A DNA stretch of 64,000 bases, taken from Thermoanaerobacter kivui (GTDB lineage: Bacteria; Bacillota; Thermoanaerobacteria; Thermoanaerobacterales; Thermoanaerobacteraceae). The notes under the pieces were generated by a model. That model saw only the letters and a list, made by a program, of their open reading frames with translations, was not told the DNA's origin and did no database searches. The position numbers and the translations under genes were made by a program. This document shows, piece by piece, positions 35,650 to 44,559 of this stretch. The stretch spans positions 1,265,501 through 1,329,500 of the forward strand of contig NZ_CP009170.1 of NCBI RefSeq assembly GCF_000763575.1, given 5' to 3'. How positions within the stretch are numbered: the stretch's first letter is position 1; each line of letters starts with the position of its first letter.

Positions 35650-36734
35650 AATATTTTTTTCTCATATTTATTCCCAGGTAATTTCTCTATTATACCTTTT
35701 AGCATCAGAGAAGATAAAATGACATTTGCTTTTGCCGCTTTTAATCCAAAATAGCTTATCACCTCTTCAATGTCTCTCGGGGCTTCACAGATAAATTCAT
35801 ATACCTTTTTTTCCTCATCTGACAGAGAAGCTAAAGTATTTTGTGTGATTTTTTCCTGTACATCACCTCTAAAATTAAACTCCTCTAAAATGTCATTTAC
35901 ATCATTAACAAGTTTTGCTCCTTGTTTTATAAGTTCGTTGGTGCCTTTACTGTAGGCACTGGTGGCATTACCAGGTACAGCAAAAACTTCTCTTCCTTGC
36001 TCCAAAGCAAATTTCGCTGTCAAAAGAGAACCACTTTTTACTCCTGCCTCTACCACCACTACCCCAAGAGATAAACCACTTATTATTCTGTTGCGTGAAG
36101 GAAAATTTTGGGGAAGTGGTGGAAAATCCAAAGGAAATTCTGAGACTAATAAGCCGTTTTCAATAATTTGCTCCATCAATTTTTTGTTTTCTTTTGGGTA
36201 GACCACATTAATACCGCTTCCTAAAACAGCGATAGTTTTGCCCTTTGCCTTTAATGCTCCTATATGAGAGAAACTATCAATCCCTCTTGCCATCCCACTT
36301 ACAACTATTATCCCTCTTTCTGCTAATTCATAAGCTAACTTTTGAGCCATTTGCTTTCCATAAAAAGTAGCATTCCTCGACCCCACCATTGCTATACACA
36401 AACTGTCTTTTAAACTTATATTCCCCTTTGTATACAAAACTGGAGGCGGGTCGTAAATATTTTTCAATTCTTCAGGATATTCTTCCTCTTCTAATGTATA
36501 AACCTTTATTCTTAATTTTTGCAACCTTTCTATGTACTCAAAAGGGTTTTGTTTTTTCGCTTCTATTATATTCTCAGTCAGCTTCTTGCTTCGAACTGCT
36601 TTTAAAATATCGATTTCTTTGGCATTGTACACTTCTTCTGCACTTCCAAAAAACTCAATTAACTTCGTAAAATTCTTATATCCTACTCCTTTGATGCTGC
36701 TTAACCATATTTTAAAAACTTTATTCCTTTCCAT
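35646..36734 (-). CDS. dprA: DNA processing protein DprA (Smf)
   Basis: Loads RecA on incoming single-stranded DNA during transformation. 362 residues: an N-terminal SAM-like helical domain (IWLSSIKGVGYKNFTKLIEFFG), the Rossmann-like DprA domain with VGSRNATFYGKQMA, SGMARGIDSFSHIGAL and PLPQNFPSRNRIISGLS, and a C-terminal winged helix. It is intact. Together with ComM in this window it fits a competence-capable lineage. Confidence 0.95.
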   Translation of the reverse strand: MERNKVFKIWLSSIKGVGYKNFTKLIEFFGSAEEVYNAKEIDILKAVRSKKLTENIIEAKKQNPFEYIERLQKLRIKVYTLEEEEYPEELKNIYDPPPVLYTKGNISLKDSLCIAMVGSRNATFYGKQMAQKLAYELAERGIIVVSGMARGIDSFSHIGALKAKGKTIAVLGSGINVVYPKENKKLMEQIIENGLLVSEFPLDFPPLPQNFPSRNRIISGLSLGVVVVEAGVKSGSLLTAKFALEQGREVFAVPGNATSAYSKGTNELIKQGAKLVNDVNDILEEFNFRGDVQEKITQNTLASLSDEEKKVYEFICEAPRDIEEVISYFGLKAAKANVILSSLMLKGIIEKLPGNKYEKKIF

Positions 36735-36793
36735 ATATGACTTCCCCTTTAATATCGTTTTCCTTAATTATCTTTATTATAATATATGAAGTG

Positions 36794-36802
36794 TGATAAA
36801 AT
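36794..36802 (+). promoter_or_regulatory. Candidate extended -10 promoter of rnhB
   Basis: TGATAAAAT 24 bases before the rnhB ATG, with a poor -35. A TATAAT with overlapping reading on both strands lies at 36776-36783 in the same divergent gap with dprA and may serve either gene. Confidence 0.3.
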
Positions 36803-36825
36803 AAAGAAAAAAGAAAGGTGATAAA

Positions 36826-37554
36826 ATGTCAAATTTCTACAATATACACAAATTAAAAGAGTACATATACCAAAATGGCCCAACTAGCTTACAATCCCTT
36901 AAACTAAATGAAGCAGCCCAGAGATGGCTGCAAAAAGAAATGGAGAGAATTAAAAATTTAACATACTTTGAAAATCAGCTACATAATTTAAATTTTAAAT
37001 TTATCGGAGGAGTAGACGAAGCGGGAAGAGGACCTTTGGTAGGACCAGTAGTCGCTGCCTGTGTTATTCTTCCAAAAGAAGTATTTATTCCTGACATAAA
37101 TGATTCAAAAAAACTGTCAGAAGAAAAAAGAGAATTGCTGGCAGAGGTTATTAAGAAAAATGCCCTTTCTTACGGGATTGGAATTGTAGAATGTGACGAA
37201 ATCGATAGAATAAACATATTAAACGCCACTTACAAAGCAATGCAAATAGCCGTCTCAAAAATTTTGCAAAAAATCGATTATCTCTTAGTGGATGCAGTGA
37301 CAATACCTCAAATTGAAATAAATCAAAAAGCGATAGTAAAAGGAGATTCAAAAAGCATTTCAATAGCTGCCGCTTCCATATTGGCAAAAGTAGAAAGGGA
37401 CAAAATTATGAAAGAGTATCACAAAATATATCCTCAATATAACTTTCAAAAGAACAAAGGTTATGGCACAAAAGAACACATAGAGGCCATTAAAAAATAC
37501 GGACCTTGCCCTATTCACAGAAAAACTTTTATTGAAAAAATCTTGAAGGGATGA
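36826..37554 (+). CDS. rnhB: Ribonuclease HII
   Basis: Removes RNA from RNA-DNA hybrids and misincorporated ribonucleotides. 242 residues with catalytic Asp64 and Glu65 in GVDEAGRGPLVGPVVAA, a third acidic site in LLVDAVTIP, and KGDSKSISIAAASILAKV. An extra N-terminal helical segment of about 60 residues is common in Firmicute enzymes. The AAAGGTGATAAA spacing before the ATG supports the start. It forms a two-gene plus-strand unit with yraN. Confidence 0.96.
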   Translation: MSNFYNIHKLKEYIYQNGPTSLQSLKLNEAAQRWLQKEMERIKNLTYFENQLHNLNFKFIGGVDEAGRGPLVGPVVAACVILPKEVFIPDINDSKKLSEEKRELLAEVIKKNALSYGIGIVECDEIDRINILNATYKAMQIAVSKILQKIDYLLVDAVTIPQIEINQKAIVKGDSKSISIAAASILAKVERDKIMKEYHKIYPQYNFQKNKGYGTKEHIEAIKKYGPCPIHRKTFIEKILKG

Positions 37555-37560
37555 AAACTA

Positions 37561-37932
37561 TTGAACAAAAAAATAATAGGCAGCTTAGGTGAAAAGATAG
37601 CTGCCCAATATCTTACAAAATCGGGATATAAAATATTGGAGAAAAACTTCAAATGCAAAATAGGCGAAATAGATATAATCGCCTTATATAAAAATCAATT
37701 GGTTTTTGTAGAAGTAAAAACGAGGACTTCCACTTCTTTTGGTGTTGCGAGTGAAGCCGTAAATTTTTATAAGCAGCAAAAAATAGTAAAAGTTGCTCAG
37801 CTTTACATAGCTTCAACAGATAAATTTAAAAACTTACAGCCTCGTTTTGATGTGATTGAAATTTACTTAAACCCTAATACACTAAACTTCGAAAAGATAA
37901 ATCACATTCCTAATGCTTTTTTACTATCTTAA
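37561..37932 (+). CDS. yraN: YraN family putative endonuclease (UPF0102)
   Basis: A 123-residue member of the UPF0102 family, with a restriction-endonuclease-like fold. The GEKIAAQYL start and the motif CKIGEIDIIALYKNQLVFVEVKTR carry the D...ExK nuclease-type residues. The biological role is unproven. The TTG start lies seven bases after rnhB, a conserved pairing. Its 3' end overlaps convergent trpS by nine bases. Confidence 0.92.
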   Translation: MNKKIIGSLGEKIAAQYLTKSGYKILEKNFKCKIGEIDIIALYKNQLVFVEVKTRTSTSFGVASEAVNFYKQQKIVKVAQLYIASTDKFKNLQPRFDVIEIYLNPNTLNFEKINHIPNAFLLS

Positions 37933-38904
37933 TATTAATCCCATTTTTTCTTTTACTTCTTTTAAAGTATTTTCAGCAACAGCCTCTGCTTTTTGAGCTC
38001 CCTCTTTTAAAACACTCAAAACGTAATCTCTGCTAAGCTCTTTGTAGTTTTGCTGTATGACTGCTAACTTTTCAATGATGACATCTGCTAATTCTTTCTT
38101 TAGAGTGCCGTATCCTTGTCCTTTAAACTTATTTTCCACTTCTTCCACATTCATTTCAGTAAACAAGCTGTAAAGAGTCAAAAGATTGCTGACTCCCGGC
38201 TTTTTGTCCCAATCAAGCCTTATTTCACTTTCTGAATCTGTTACAGCTTTCATTATTTTCTTTCTAATAAGAGAAGGGTCATCTAAAAGATTGATTCTAT
38301 TATAAGGGTCTTCATCGCTTTTGCTCATCTTCTTAGTAGGGTCAGTAAGACTCATTATTCTCGCACCAAATTTTAAAATCATAGGCTCAGGAACTACAAA
38401 AGTTTCACCAAATCTGTTGTTAAAACGCTGTGCAATGTTTCTTGTCAGTTCTAAGTGCTGCTTTTGGTCTTCTCCTACAGGAACATAATGGGTATTGTAT
38501 AAAAGTATATCTGCTGCCATCAAGTCCGGATATGTAAAAAGTCCAACTGAAACAGATTCCTTTCCTTTGCTTTTTTCCTTAAATTGTGTCATCCTGCTCA
38601 ATTCACCAAAATAGGTTATACATTGTAGCAACCATGCCAATTCTGCATGGGCAGGAACGTGAGACTGAACAAAAATAGTAACCTTTTTAGGATCTAAACC
38701 TATTGCAAGGTAAAGTGCTGCCAATTCAATAGTTTTTTCCTTTAAAACTTTAGGGTCTTGAGGAACTGTTAGAGCGTGCAAATCAACGACGCAAAAAAAG
38801 CATTCATGGTCGTCCTGTAATTTGACAAACTGTCTCATAGCTCCAAGATAATTGCCTATATGAATATCTCCTGTCGGCTGAACTCCAGAAAAAACTCTTT
38901 TCAA
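37924..38904 (-). CDS. trpS: Tryptophanyl-tRNA synthetase
   Basis: Class Ic aminoacyl-tRNA synthetase, 326 residues. The HIGN signature is at 15-18 and KMSKS at 192-196, with the GEDQKQHLELTRNIA segment between. The TTG start has AAAGGAG eight bases upstream. No T-box leader is present; the 5' leader is only about 45 bases long. Confidence 0.97.
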   Translation of the reverse strand: MKRVFSGVQPTGDIHIGNYLGAMRQFVKLQDDHECFFCVVDLHALTVPQDPKVLKEKTIELAALYLAIGLDPKKVTIFVQSHVPAHAELAWLLQCITYFGELSRMTQFKEKSKGKESVSVGLFTYPDLMAADILLYNTHYVPVGEDQKQHLELTRNIAQRFNNRFGETFVVPEPMILKFGARIMSLTDPTKKMSKSDEDPYNRINLLDDPSLIRKKIMKAVTDSESEIRLDWDKKPGVSNLLTLYSLFTEMNVEEVENKFKGQGYGTLKKELADVIIEKLAVIQQNYKELSRDYVLSVLKEGAQKAEAVAENTLKEVKEKMGLILR

Positions 38905-38955
38905 TATATCAACTCCTTTTCGTCTTCTTTAAGTATTTCAGTCAGTTTAAGAAAA

Positions 38956-38984
38956 ATTATAAAAGAAAATCTTAAAATTTTCAA
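38956..38984 (-). promoter_or_regulatory. Sigma-A promoter of trpS
   Basis: TTGAAA (38979-38984), 17-base spacer, TATAAT (38956-38961). An imperfect dyad GAAAAT...ATTTTC fills the spacer and could be an operator, but it may simply reflect AT-rich sequence. Confidence 0.6.
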
Positions 38985-38991
38985 TAGAAGA

Positions 38992-39858
38992 CTAAAATAG
39001 CTCTCTTCTAAAGCCTTTTCCTTGTACTTCAGCTACATCTAATATGGAGATAAAAGCATTTTCATCTATTTGCTGCACAATGAGTTTAAGCTGTGGTAAT
39101 TGCGTGAGGGATACTATACAATATAGTACTCTTTTCTCTTCTTTTGTATACGCTCCTTCACCATGAAGGAAAGTTACTCCCCTTTTCAAAGTTGTCATAA
39201 TTTCTTTGCTTACTTCTTCTTCTTTGTTAGTCACTATGAGTATCATCTTTTGTCTGTTAAAACCTTTAATAGTTTTGTCTACCACATACGAAGTAATATA
39301 CATGGAAACGAGAGTATACAACGCACTAGTTAAACCAAAAAATATGGTACCTATACCTACAATGAAAAAATTGACCACAAAGGAAATACGCCCTATCTCA
39401 AAGTTGTCATATTTCTTTTTTACAATGACAGAAATTATATCTAACCCTCCTGTAGAACCATGATTGCTAAAAACTATACCCATTCCCGCACCATTTAATA
39501 TACCTCCATATATAGACAAAAGCAAAGGATCATTTATATACAAAATATTCTTTATAGAATAAGTAAGCACTAAAAAAAATGACAAAAAAACTGTACCTAT
39601 TATAGTAAAAATAGTAAATCTCAAATTTACCTTCTTATAGCTTAATATCAAAAGAGGGATGTTTAACAAAAATATAGTGTATCCCGCAGGAAACTTAGTG
39701 AGATATTGAACTATAAGAGCTATGCCAGATACTCCTCCGCTCAAAAGTTTTGCAGGAACAATAAACATGTTTATTCCAATAGCAGATATCAATGTACCTA
39801 AAATTATAAAAAAAATATTTTTTGCACTCTGTTTATTTAAATACGCTTCTATTTCCAA
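38992..39858 (-). CDS. yitT: YitT family membrane protein (DUF161 + DUF2179)
   Basis: A 288-residue membrane protein with five to six transmembrane segments in the first 200 residues (DUF161) and a soluble C-terminal DUF2179 domain (about 205-285, including RGVTFLHGEGAYTKEEKRVL). GGVSGIALIV and NHGSTGGLDIISVI are typical repeats. The substrate or role is unknown. The TTG start has GGAGG nine bases upstream. Confidence 0.88.
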   Translation of the reverse strand: MEIEAYLNKQSAKNIFFIILGTLISAIGINMFIVPAKLLSGGVSGIALIVQYLTKFPAGYTIFLLNIPLLILSYKKVNLRFTIFTIIGTVFLSFFLVLTYSIKNILYINDPLLLSIYGGILNGAGMGIVFSNHGSTGGLDIISVIVKKKYDNFEIGRISFVVNFFIVGIGTIFFGLTSALYTLVSMYITSYVVDKTIKGFNRQKMILIVTNKEEEVSKEIMTTLKRGVTFLHGEGAYTKEEKRVLYCIVSLTQLPQLKLIVQQIDENAFISILDVAEVQGKGFRRELF

Positions 39859-39986
39859 TAGATTACACCTCCTTTTTTATTATCTCACCAAGATTTTACG
39901 TTTTTATAAGTCACAAAATGTTAGTTTGTTGACAGACTTTTTCGTGGCTTAAAGTCTTGATTTACCATTGAGCTCGTGATAAAAAA

Positions 39987-41522
39987 TTATTTATACCAGT
40001 ATCTGCTATCAACGAGCCTGTATTGAAATGCCTCTGCCACATGTTCAAAACCTATATTTTCTGCTCCCTCTAAGTCAGCAATTGTTCTCGCTATTTTTAA
40101 AATTTTATTATACCCTCTTGCGCTCAAATAAAATTTTTCAAAAGCTTCATTTAAAAATTTTTTAGTATCACTGTCCAACTTACAATACTTCTTTATCATA
40201 TTGCCTTTTAATTGGGAATTAAAATATATCCCCCTACCTTTATACCTATTAAGCTGTATTTCCCTCGCTCTACTTACCCTTTTCCGTATCTCTTTAGAAC
40301 TTTCTGTAAAAGTTTCTTCATCAAAATATTTATCTTTTTTCAAAGGTTTTACTTCCACATGCAAATCAATTCTATCTAAAAGAGGTCCTGAAATCTTATT
40401 TTGATACCTCCTAATTTCGTTTATACTACATCGACACTCTTGTGTCTCATCACCATAATAGCCACAAGGACAAGGATTCATCGCCAAAATTAGAATGAAC
40501 TTACTCGGATAAGTAAAGGTCCCGTTAACTCGCGTTATTGTTACAAATTCATCTTCTAAAGGCTGTCTTAAAACTTCTATAGCATCCTTTTTAAATTCTG
40601 GTATTTCATCTAAAAACAGTACACCATAATGTGCAAGAGAAACTTCCCCCGGTTTAGGGTATTTCCCTCCACCTACTAAAGAAACCGTCGAAATAGTATG
40701 ATGAGGAGCCCTAAAAGGACGAGTTGTAATGAGAGGAGTGCCTTTAGGCAACAAACCTGCTATGCTGTATATCTTTGTAACCTCTAATGCTTCTTCAAAG
40801 CTCATCTGTGGGAGTATCGTAGGAAATCGCCGTGCCAACATAGTCTTCCCCGAACCAGGAGGACCTATCATAAGCACGTTATGGCCTCCCGCAGCAGCAA
40901 TTTCAAGAACTCGCTTTGCATTTTCCTGCCCTTTAACTTCAGCAAAATCCACTTCATATTCTACATTATTAAAAAAACTCTGTATATCTACTGTAAAAGG
41001 TTCAATAATTCTCTCCCCATTTAAAAAATCTACTACCTCTTTTAAATTTTTTGCAGCATACACTTTTATTCCATCAACTACAGCAGCCTCGTATGCGTTT
41101 TCAAAAGGTACCACAATAGAAGATATGCCTCTTTGCTTAGCACCAATCGTCATGGGTAAAATCCCATTTATAGGTCGTATAGTCCCATCTAATGAAAGTT
41201 CTCCCACAAACGCTATGTTTTCAATATTTTCATTTTTTATTTGCCCGATACATACCAATATCCCTACTGCCAAAGGCAAATCAAAAGCTGTGCCTTCCTT
41301 TTTGGTATTAGCAGGCGCCAGATTTACAGTGATCTTTTTAAGTGGAAACTCGTAACCGCTGTTTTTAATTGCAGACCTTACTCTATCTCTTGCTTCTTTG
41401 ACCTCTGTATCTCCTAACCCCACTATATCAAAAGAAGGAAGGCCGTTAGACATATCGATTTCAACATCAACTATGTAAGCTTCTATCCCTAAAATAGCCA
41501 TACTTTTAGTTTTAGAAAGCAT
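39987..41522 (-). CDS. comM: ComM/YifB family AAA+ ATPase (Mg-chelatase-like)
   Basis: 511 residues: an N-terminal Lon-protease-like fold (VDVEIDMSNGLPSFDIVGLGDTEVKE), an AAA+ domain with Walker A GPPGSGKT at 220-227 and LFLDEIPEFKK, and a C-terminal Mg_chelatase domain. A Cys-rich MNPCPCGYYGDETQECRC loop may bind zinc. In competent bacteria ComM is a helicase that promotes branch migration during transformation. It is intact and lies with dprA in this window. Confidence 0.92.
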   Translation of the reverse strand: MLSKTKSMAILGIEAYIVDVEIDMSNGLPSFDIVGLGDTEVKEARDRVRSAIKNSGYEFPLKKITVNLAPANTKKEGTAFDLPLAVGILVCIGQIKNENIENIAFVGELSLDGTIRPINGILPMTIGAKQRGISSIVVPFENAYEAAVVDGIKVYAAKNLKEVVDFLNGERIIEPFTVDIQSFFNNVEYEVDFAEVKGQENAKRVLEIAAAGGHNVLMIGPPGSGKTMLARRFPTILPQMSFEEALEVTKIYSIAGLLPKGTPLITTRPFRAPHHTISTVSLVGGGKYPKPGEVSLAHYGVLFLDEIPEFKKDAIEVLRQPLEDEFVTITRVNGTFTYPSKFILILAMNPCPCGYYGDETQECRCSINEIRRYQNKISGPLLDRIDLHVEVKPLKKDKYFDEETFTESSKEIRKRVSRAREIQLNRYKGRGIYFNSQLKGNMIKKYCKLDSDTKKFLNEAFEKFYLSARGYNKILKIARTIADLEGAENIGFEHVAEAFQYRLVDSRYWYK

Positions 41523-41534
41523 AAAACTCCCCCC

Positions 41535-42368
41535 TTAAGGCCTTTCTAAAGATATCCTCCCAAGCTTACCACTGCGAAACTCTTCTATCAAAATTTGAGA
41601 AGCTTTTAGAGTATCCACTTCTCCTCCTGAAATGAGGCAACTTCTTTTCCTTCCTATTTCTTTTAGAATTTCAAAATTATCTTCTATTATTTTATCAATT
41701 TTGTATCGAGACATCAAATAATTGGCGTAATATTTTTTCAAAATTTCTATCAACTGTATAGCTAATTCTTCTATGTCTAAAATTTCATCCTTAATTGCCC
41801 CTGTCAAAGCTAACATTACTCCTACCTTTTCGTCATCAAATTTAGGCCACAGTATCCCAGGGGTATCTAAAAGGTCAAAATTTGGCGTTTTTATCCAGTG
41901 TAAAGCTCTCGTCACTCCAGGTTTATCTCCTGTTTTTGCTCTTTTACTTCCAATTAATTTATTAATAAGGGTGGATTTACCTACGTTAGGCACTCCAACA
42001 ATCATAACTCTCAACCTAGGCATCATGCCTTTTTGCTGTTTTTTATCTAATATCTCTTTGCACACCTGTTTAGTTGTGTCCATTATTTCCTTAATTCCCA
42101 TACCTGTGATTGAATTGATTTTTACTGCAGCTATTCCCTTTTGTTTGAAATATTGTATCCATAAACTAGTTACCTCATCATCAGCCAAGTCAGCTTTATT
42201 TAAAAGTATCAACCTTTTTTTATTTTTTGCTATATCGTCAATATCTGGGTTTCTGCTGCTTACAGGTATTCTAGCGTCCACCACCTCATATAGCACATCT
42301 ACCAACTTGAGATTAGAAATTATCTCTTTTTTAGATTTTGCCATATGTCCAGGATACCACTGTATCAT
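41535..42368 (-). CDS. rbgA: Ribosome biogenesis GTPase RbgA (YlqF)
   Basis: Late 50S assembly factor, 277 residues, with circularly permuted GTPase motifs. G4 NKAD (57-60) comes before G1 GVPNVGKST (125-132) and G3 DTPG. The start WYPGHMAKSK is diagnostic. The C-terminal helical domain binds rRNA. It follows rplS after a terminator, the usual Firmicute neighbour. Confidence 0.95.
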   Translation of the reverse strand: MIQWYPGHMAKSKKEIISNLKLVDVLYEVVDARIPVSSRNPDIDDIAKNKKRLILLNKADLADDEVTSLWIQYFKQKGIAAVKINSITGMGIKEIMDTTKQVCKEILDKKQQKGMMPRLRVMIVGVPNVGKSTLINKLIGSKRAKTGDKPGVTRALHWIKTPNFDLLDTPGILWPKFDDEKVGVMLALTGAIKDEILDIEELAIQLIEILKKYYANYLMSRYKIDKIIEDNFEILKEIGRKRSCLISGGEVDTLKASQILIEEFRSGKLGRISLERP

Positions 42369-42388
42369 ACCATTTCCTCCACATACTT

Positions 42389-42414
42389 AAAAAAGGGGTT
42401 TTAACCCCTTTTTT
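42389..42414 (-). terminator. Rho-independent terminator after rplS (may act in both directions)
   Basis: A near-perfect palindrome with GGGGTT/AACCCC core flanked by six A and six T on either strand. The outer A/T arm overlaps the rplS stop codon, so the gene ends inside the terminator. Confidence 0.85.
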
Positions 42415-42757
42415 ACATTAATTCTTTTATTTTGCTTGCAGCTTTTCCAACTCTGCGTCTCAAATAATACAGTTTTGCTCTTCTGACTTTACCTTTTCTT
42501 ATAACTTCTATTTTTTCAATTCTTGGAGAATGAAGGGGAAAAGTTCTTTCAACTCCTACTCCGTAAGACACACGCCTTACAGTAAAAGTTTCTCTAAGCC
42601 CTGACCCACTTTTTTTAATCACTATTCCTTCAAAGGGCTGAATTCTTTCCCTATCGCCTTCAATAACTTTATAATGTACTCTTATAGTATCACCCACATT
42701 AAATGGGGTAAGGTCTGTCCTTAATTGTTGGCTTTCTACTGCTTTTATTAGGTCCAT
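42413..42757 (-). CDS. rplS: 50S ribosomal protein L19
   Basis: 114 residues from the ATG at 42757, preceded by [31 protein letters not shown] and the C-terminal [21 protein letters not shown] match L19. The six-codon-longer frame is rejected because it begins inside the ribosome-binding region. It is the last gene of the rpsP-trmD-rplS operon. Confidence 0.97.
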   Translation of the reverse strand: MDLIKAVESQQLRTDLTPFNVGDTIRVHYKVIEGDRERIQPFEGIVIKKSGSGLRETFTVRRVSYGVGVERTFPLHSPRIEKIEVIRKGKVRRAKLYYLRRRVGKAASKIKELM

Positions 42758-42778
42758 TGTCTTCCCTCCTTCCAACCT

Positions 42779-43504
42779 TTAAATGTCAAAGCCTTTTTCT
42801 CTTAAAAATTTTTTATCTTCTTCAGTTAAAACAGCCTTTTTAAGCAAATCAGGCCGCTTTAGGAGTGTTATTTCTAAAGATTTTTGTCGTCTCCATTTGG
42901 CTATTTCTGCGTGATTGCCACTTAACAAAACATCAGGTACTTTCATCCCTCTGAAAACTTCTGGTCTTGTATACTGAGGATACTCTAACAAACCTTCAAA
43001 AAAAGAATCTTCACGATAACTTTGAGGGTCAGAAAGAACACCATCTATAAGCCTTGACACTGCGTCGATGATAGCCATTGCAGCTATCTCGCCGCCTGTC
43101 AATATAAAATCCCCTAAAGAGATTTCTTCATCAATAATTGAATAGACGCGCTCGTCTATACCTTCATAATGGCCACACAAAAGGACTATTCTATCTAATT
43201 TAGACATTTTAACCGCCATTTCCTGATTAAAAATTTTCCCTTTGGGTCCCAGGTAATAAACTGGTATGTCCCCTTGCTTTTTTACAAATTCAATTGCATC
43301 AAAAATAGGCTGGGGCATCATAACCATCCCTGGGCCACCCCCATAAGGATAATCATCCACTCTTTTGTGTTTGTCTTTAGAGAAATCTCTTATATTTATA
43401 AGATTAACTTTTATTTTTCCTTTTTCAATTGCTCTTTTTAGTATACTGGTAGATAAAACGCTGTAGAACATCTCAGGAAATAGGGTTAAAACGTCAAAGA
43501 CCAT
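42779..43504 (-). CDS. trmD: tRNA (guanine-N1)-methyltransferase TrmD
   Basis: Methylates G37 in tRNAs to prevent frameshifting, using S-adenosylmethionine. 241 residues with the knot-fold motifs [31 protein letters not shown] and DFILTGGE. It begins one base into the rimM stop codon, so the two are coupled. Confidence 0.97.
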   Translation of the reverse strand: MVFDVLTLFPEMFYSVLSTSILKRAIEKGKIKVNLINIRDFSKDKHKRVDDYPYGGGPGMVMMPQPIFDAIEFVKKQGDIPVYYLGPKGKIFNQEMAVKMSKLDRIVLLCGHYEGIDERVYSIIDEEISLGDFILTGGEIAAMAIIDAVSRLIDGVLSDPQSYREDSFFEGLLEYPQYTRPEVFRGMKVPDVLLSGNHAEIAKWRRQKSLEITLLKRPDLLKKAVLTEEDKKFLREKGFDI

Positions 43505-44007
43505 TACAGTCCCTCCAAAAGGTGGACCACCATCACCTTATTTTCTACATCGACTTTTTTGACTACATCTTTTATCGCAGGGATGAGTATTTCATTTTTT
43601 TCATCTTTTATTACATAAACATCATTCGCTCCTGTTTGGAATACCTCCACCAACTTGCCCAAGTATTCATCTTCTTCAGTATATACTCTCATCCCTATTA
43701 AATCCTTAATGAAATACTCATCTTCTTCCAATTTTAAAGCATTTTGAGCATCAACTTTCAAAAATGCCCCTTTAAGTCTTTCTGCATCATTTCTTGTATC
43801 AATTCCCTTTAGTTTTACGCAAACTCCTTTAGAAGTAATTTTTACATATTCTATATAGTATTTATTCATTTTTTGTTGGTCGTCAAAAATCCATACATAT
43901 TCAAGGTCATAAAATCTTTCAGGTTCATTGGTAAGGGGATATACTTTTACTTCTCCCTTAATTCCATGGGCAGAAGTAATTTTTCCTACATTATAATAAT
44001 CAGCCAT
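43504..44007 (-). CDS. rimM: Ribosome maturation factor RimM
   Basis: 16S rRNA processing factor that binds S19, 167 residues. The N-terminal beta-barrel begins [20 protein letters not shown], and the C-terminal PRC-barrel has [15 protein letters not shown] and [20 protein letters not shown]. It lies in the standard place between khpA and trmD. Confidence 0.95.
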   Translation of the reverse strand: MADYYNVGKITSAHGIKGEVKVYPLTNEPERFYDLEYVWIFDDQQKMNKYYIEYVKITSKGVCVKLKGIDTRNDAERLKGAFLKVDAQNALKLEEDEYFIKDLIGMRVYTEEDEYLGKLVEVFQTGANDVYVIKDEKNEILIPAIKDVVKKVDVENKVMVVHLLEGL

Positions 44008-44015
44008 ACCACCAC

Positions 44016-44243
44016 CTAAATTATTTCCACAATCACATGTTTCTTTTCCTTTAAAGCAGCGGCTTTCACTAATGTCCGTATAGCTTGTGCAATCCTTCCC
44101 TGCTTTCCAATGACTTTGCCCATATCTTCGGGAGCAACTTTAAGTTCTATGATGACAGATTGGCGTCCTTCTATTTCATTAACTTCTACAGCATCAGGAT
44201 TATCCACTAATGCCTTTGCTATTGTTTTAACGAGTTCTCCCAC
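44016..44243 (-). CDS. khpA: KH-domain RNA-binding protein KhpA
   Basis: A 75-residue single KH domain with the GXXG loop as GKQG in MGKVIGKQGRIAQAIRTLV. It is a small RNA chaperone linked to cell division and elongation in Gram-positives. The start is GTG. Its order between rpsP and rimM is conserved. Confidence 0.94.
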   Translation of the reverse strand: MGELVKTIAKALVDNPDAVEVNEIEGRQSVIIELKVAPEDMGKVIGKQGRIAQAIRTLVKAAALKEKKHVIVEII

Positions 44244-44268
44244 ATTTTACACCTCCTCAAAAAGAGGA

Positions 44269-44529
44269 TTAATTAACGTCATGATTACCAATTATTCCCT
44301 CTTTTTTGAACAGTGACCTTACAGTATCTGAAGGTTGGGCACCTACACTTAGCCACTTTTTAGCTTTTTCTGGGTCTATTTTTATCTCTGCAGGTTGCGC
44401 TACTGGATTATAATATCCAATTTCATCAATGAACCTTCCATCTCTTGGAGACCTGGAATCAGCTACTACTATCCTGTAAAAAGGTTTTTTCTTAGCGCCA
44501 AACCTTTTTAACCTTATTCTTACTGCCAC
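44269..44529 (-). CDS. rpsP: 30S ribosomal protein S16
   Basis: 86 residues, with the typical N-terminal [30 protein letters not shown] and IGYYNP. The GTG start has GGAGGTGAG upstream. It follows ffh by 30 bases in the classic ffh-rpsP arrangement. Confidence 0.97.
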   Translation of the reverse strand: MAVRIRLKRFGAKKKPFYRIVVADSRSPRDGRFIDEIGYYNPVAQPAEIKIDPEKAKKWLSVGAQPSDTVRSLFKKEGIIGNHDVN

Positions 44530-44559
44530 TTTCTCACCTCCTTCAAAAGTTGCCCACCA

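Noticed and set aside
39859-39986. A terminator after comM from the AGACTTT...AAAGTCT repeat
   Set aside because: The stem is short with a wide loop and no T-run follows on the relevant strand.
40729-41355. Plus-strand open frame of 208 codons
   Set aside because: Shadow of comM on the other strand; composition is low-complexity Ser/Phe/Thr as expected for an antisense frame.
41773-42390. Plus-strand open frame of 205 codons
   Set aside because: Shadow of rbgA; no recognisable motif and no start signal.
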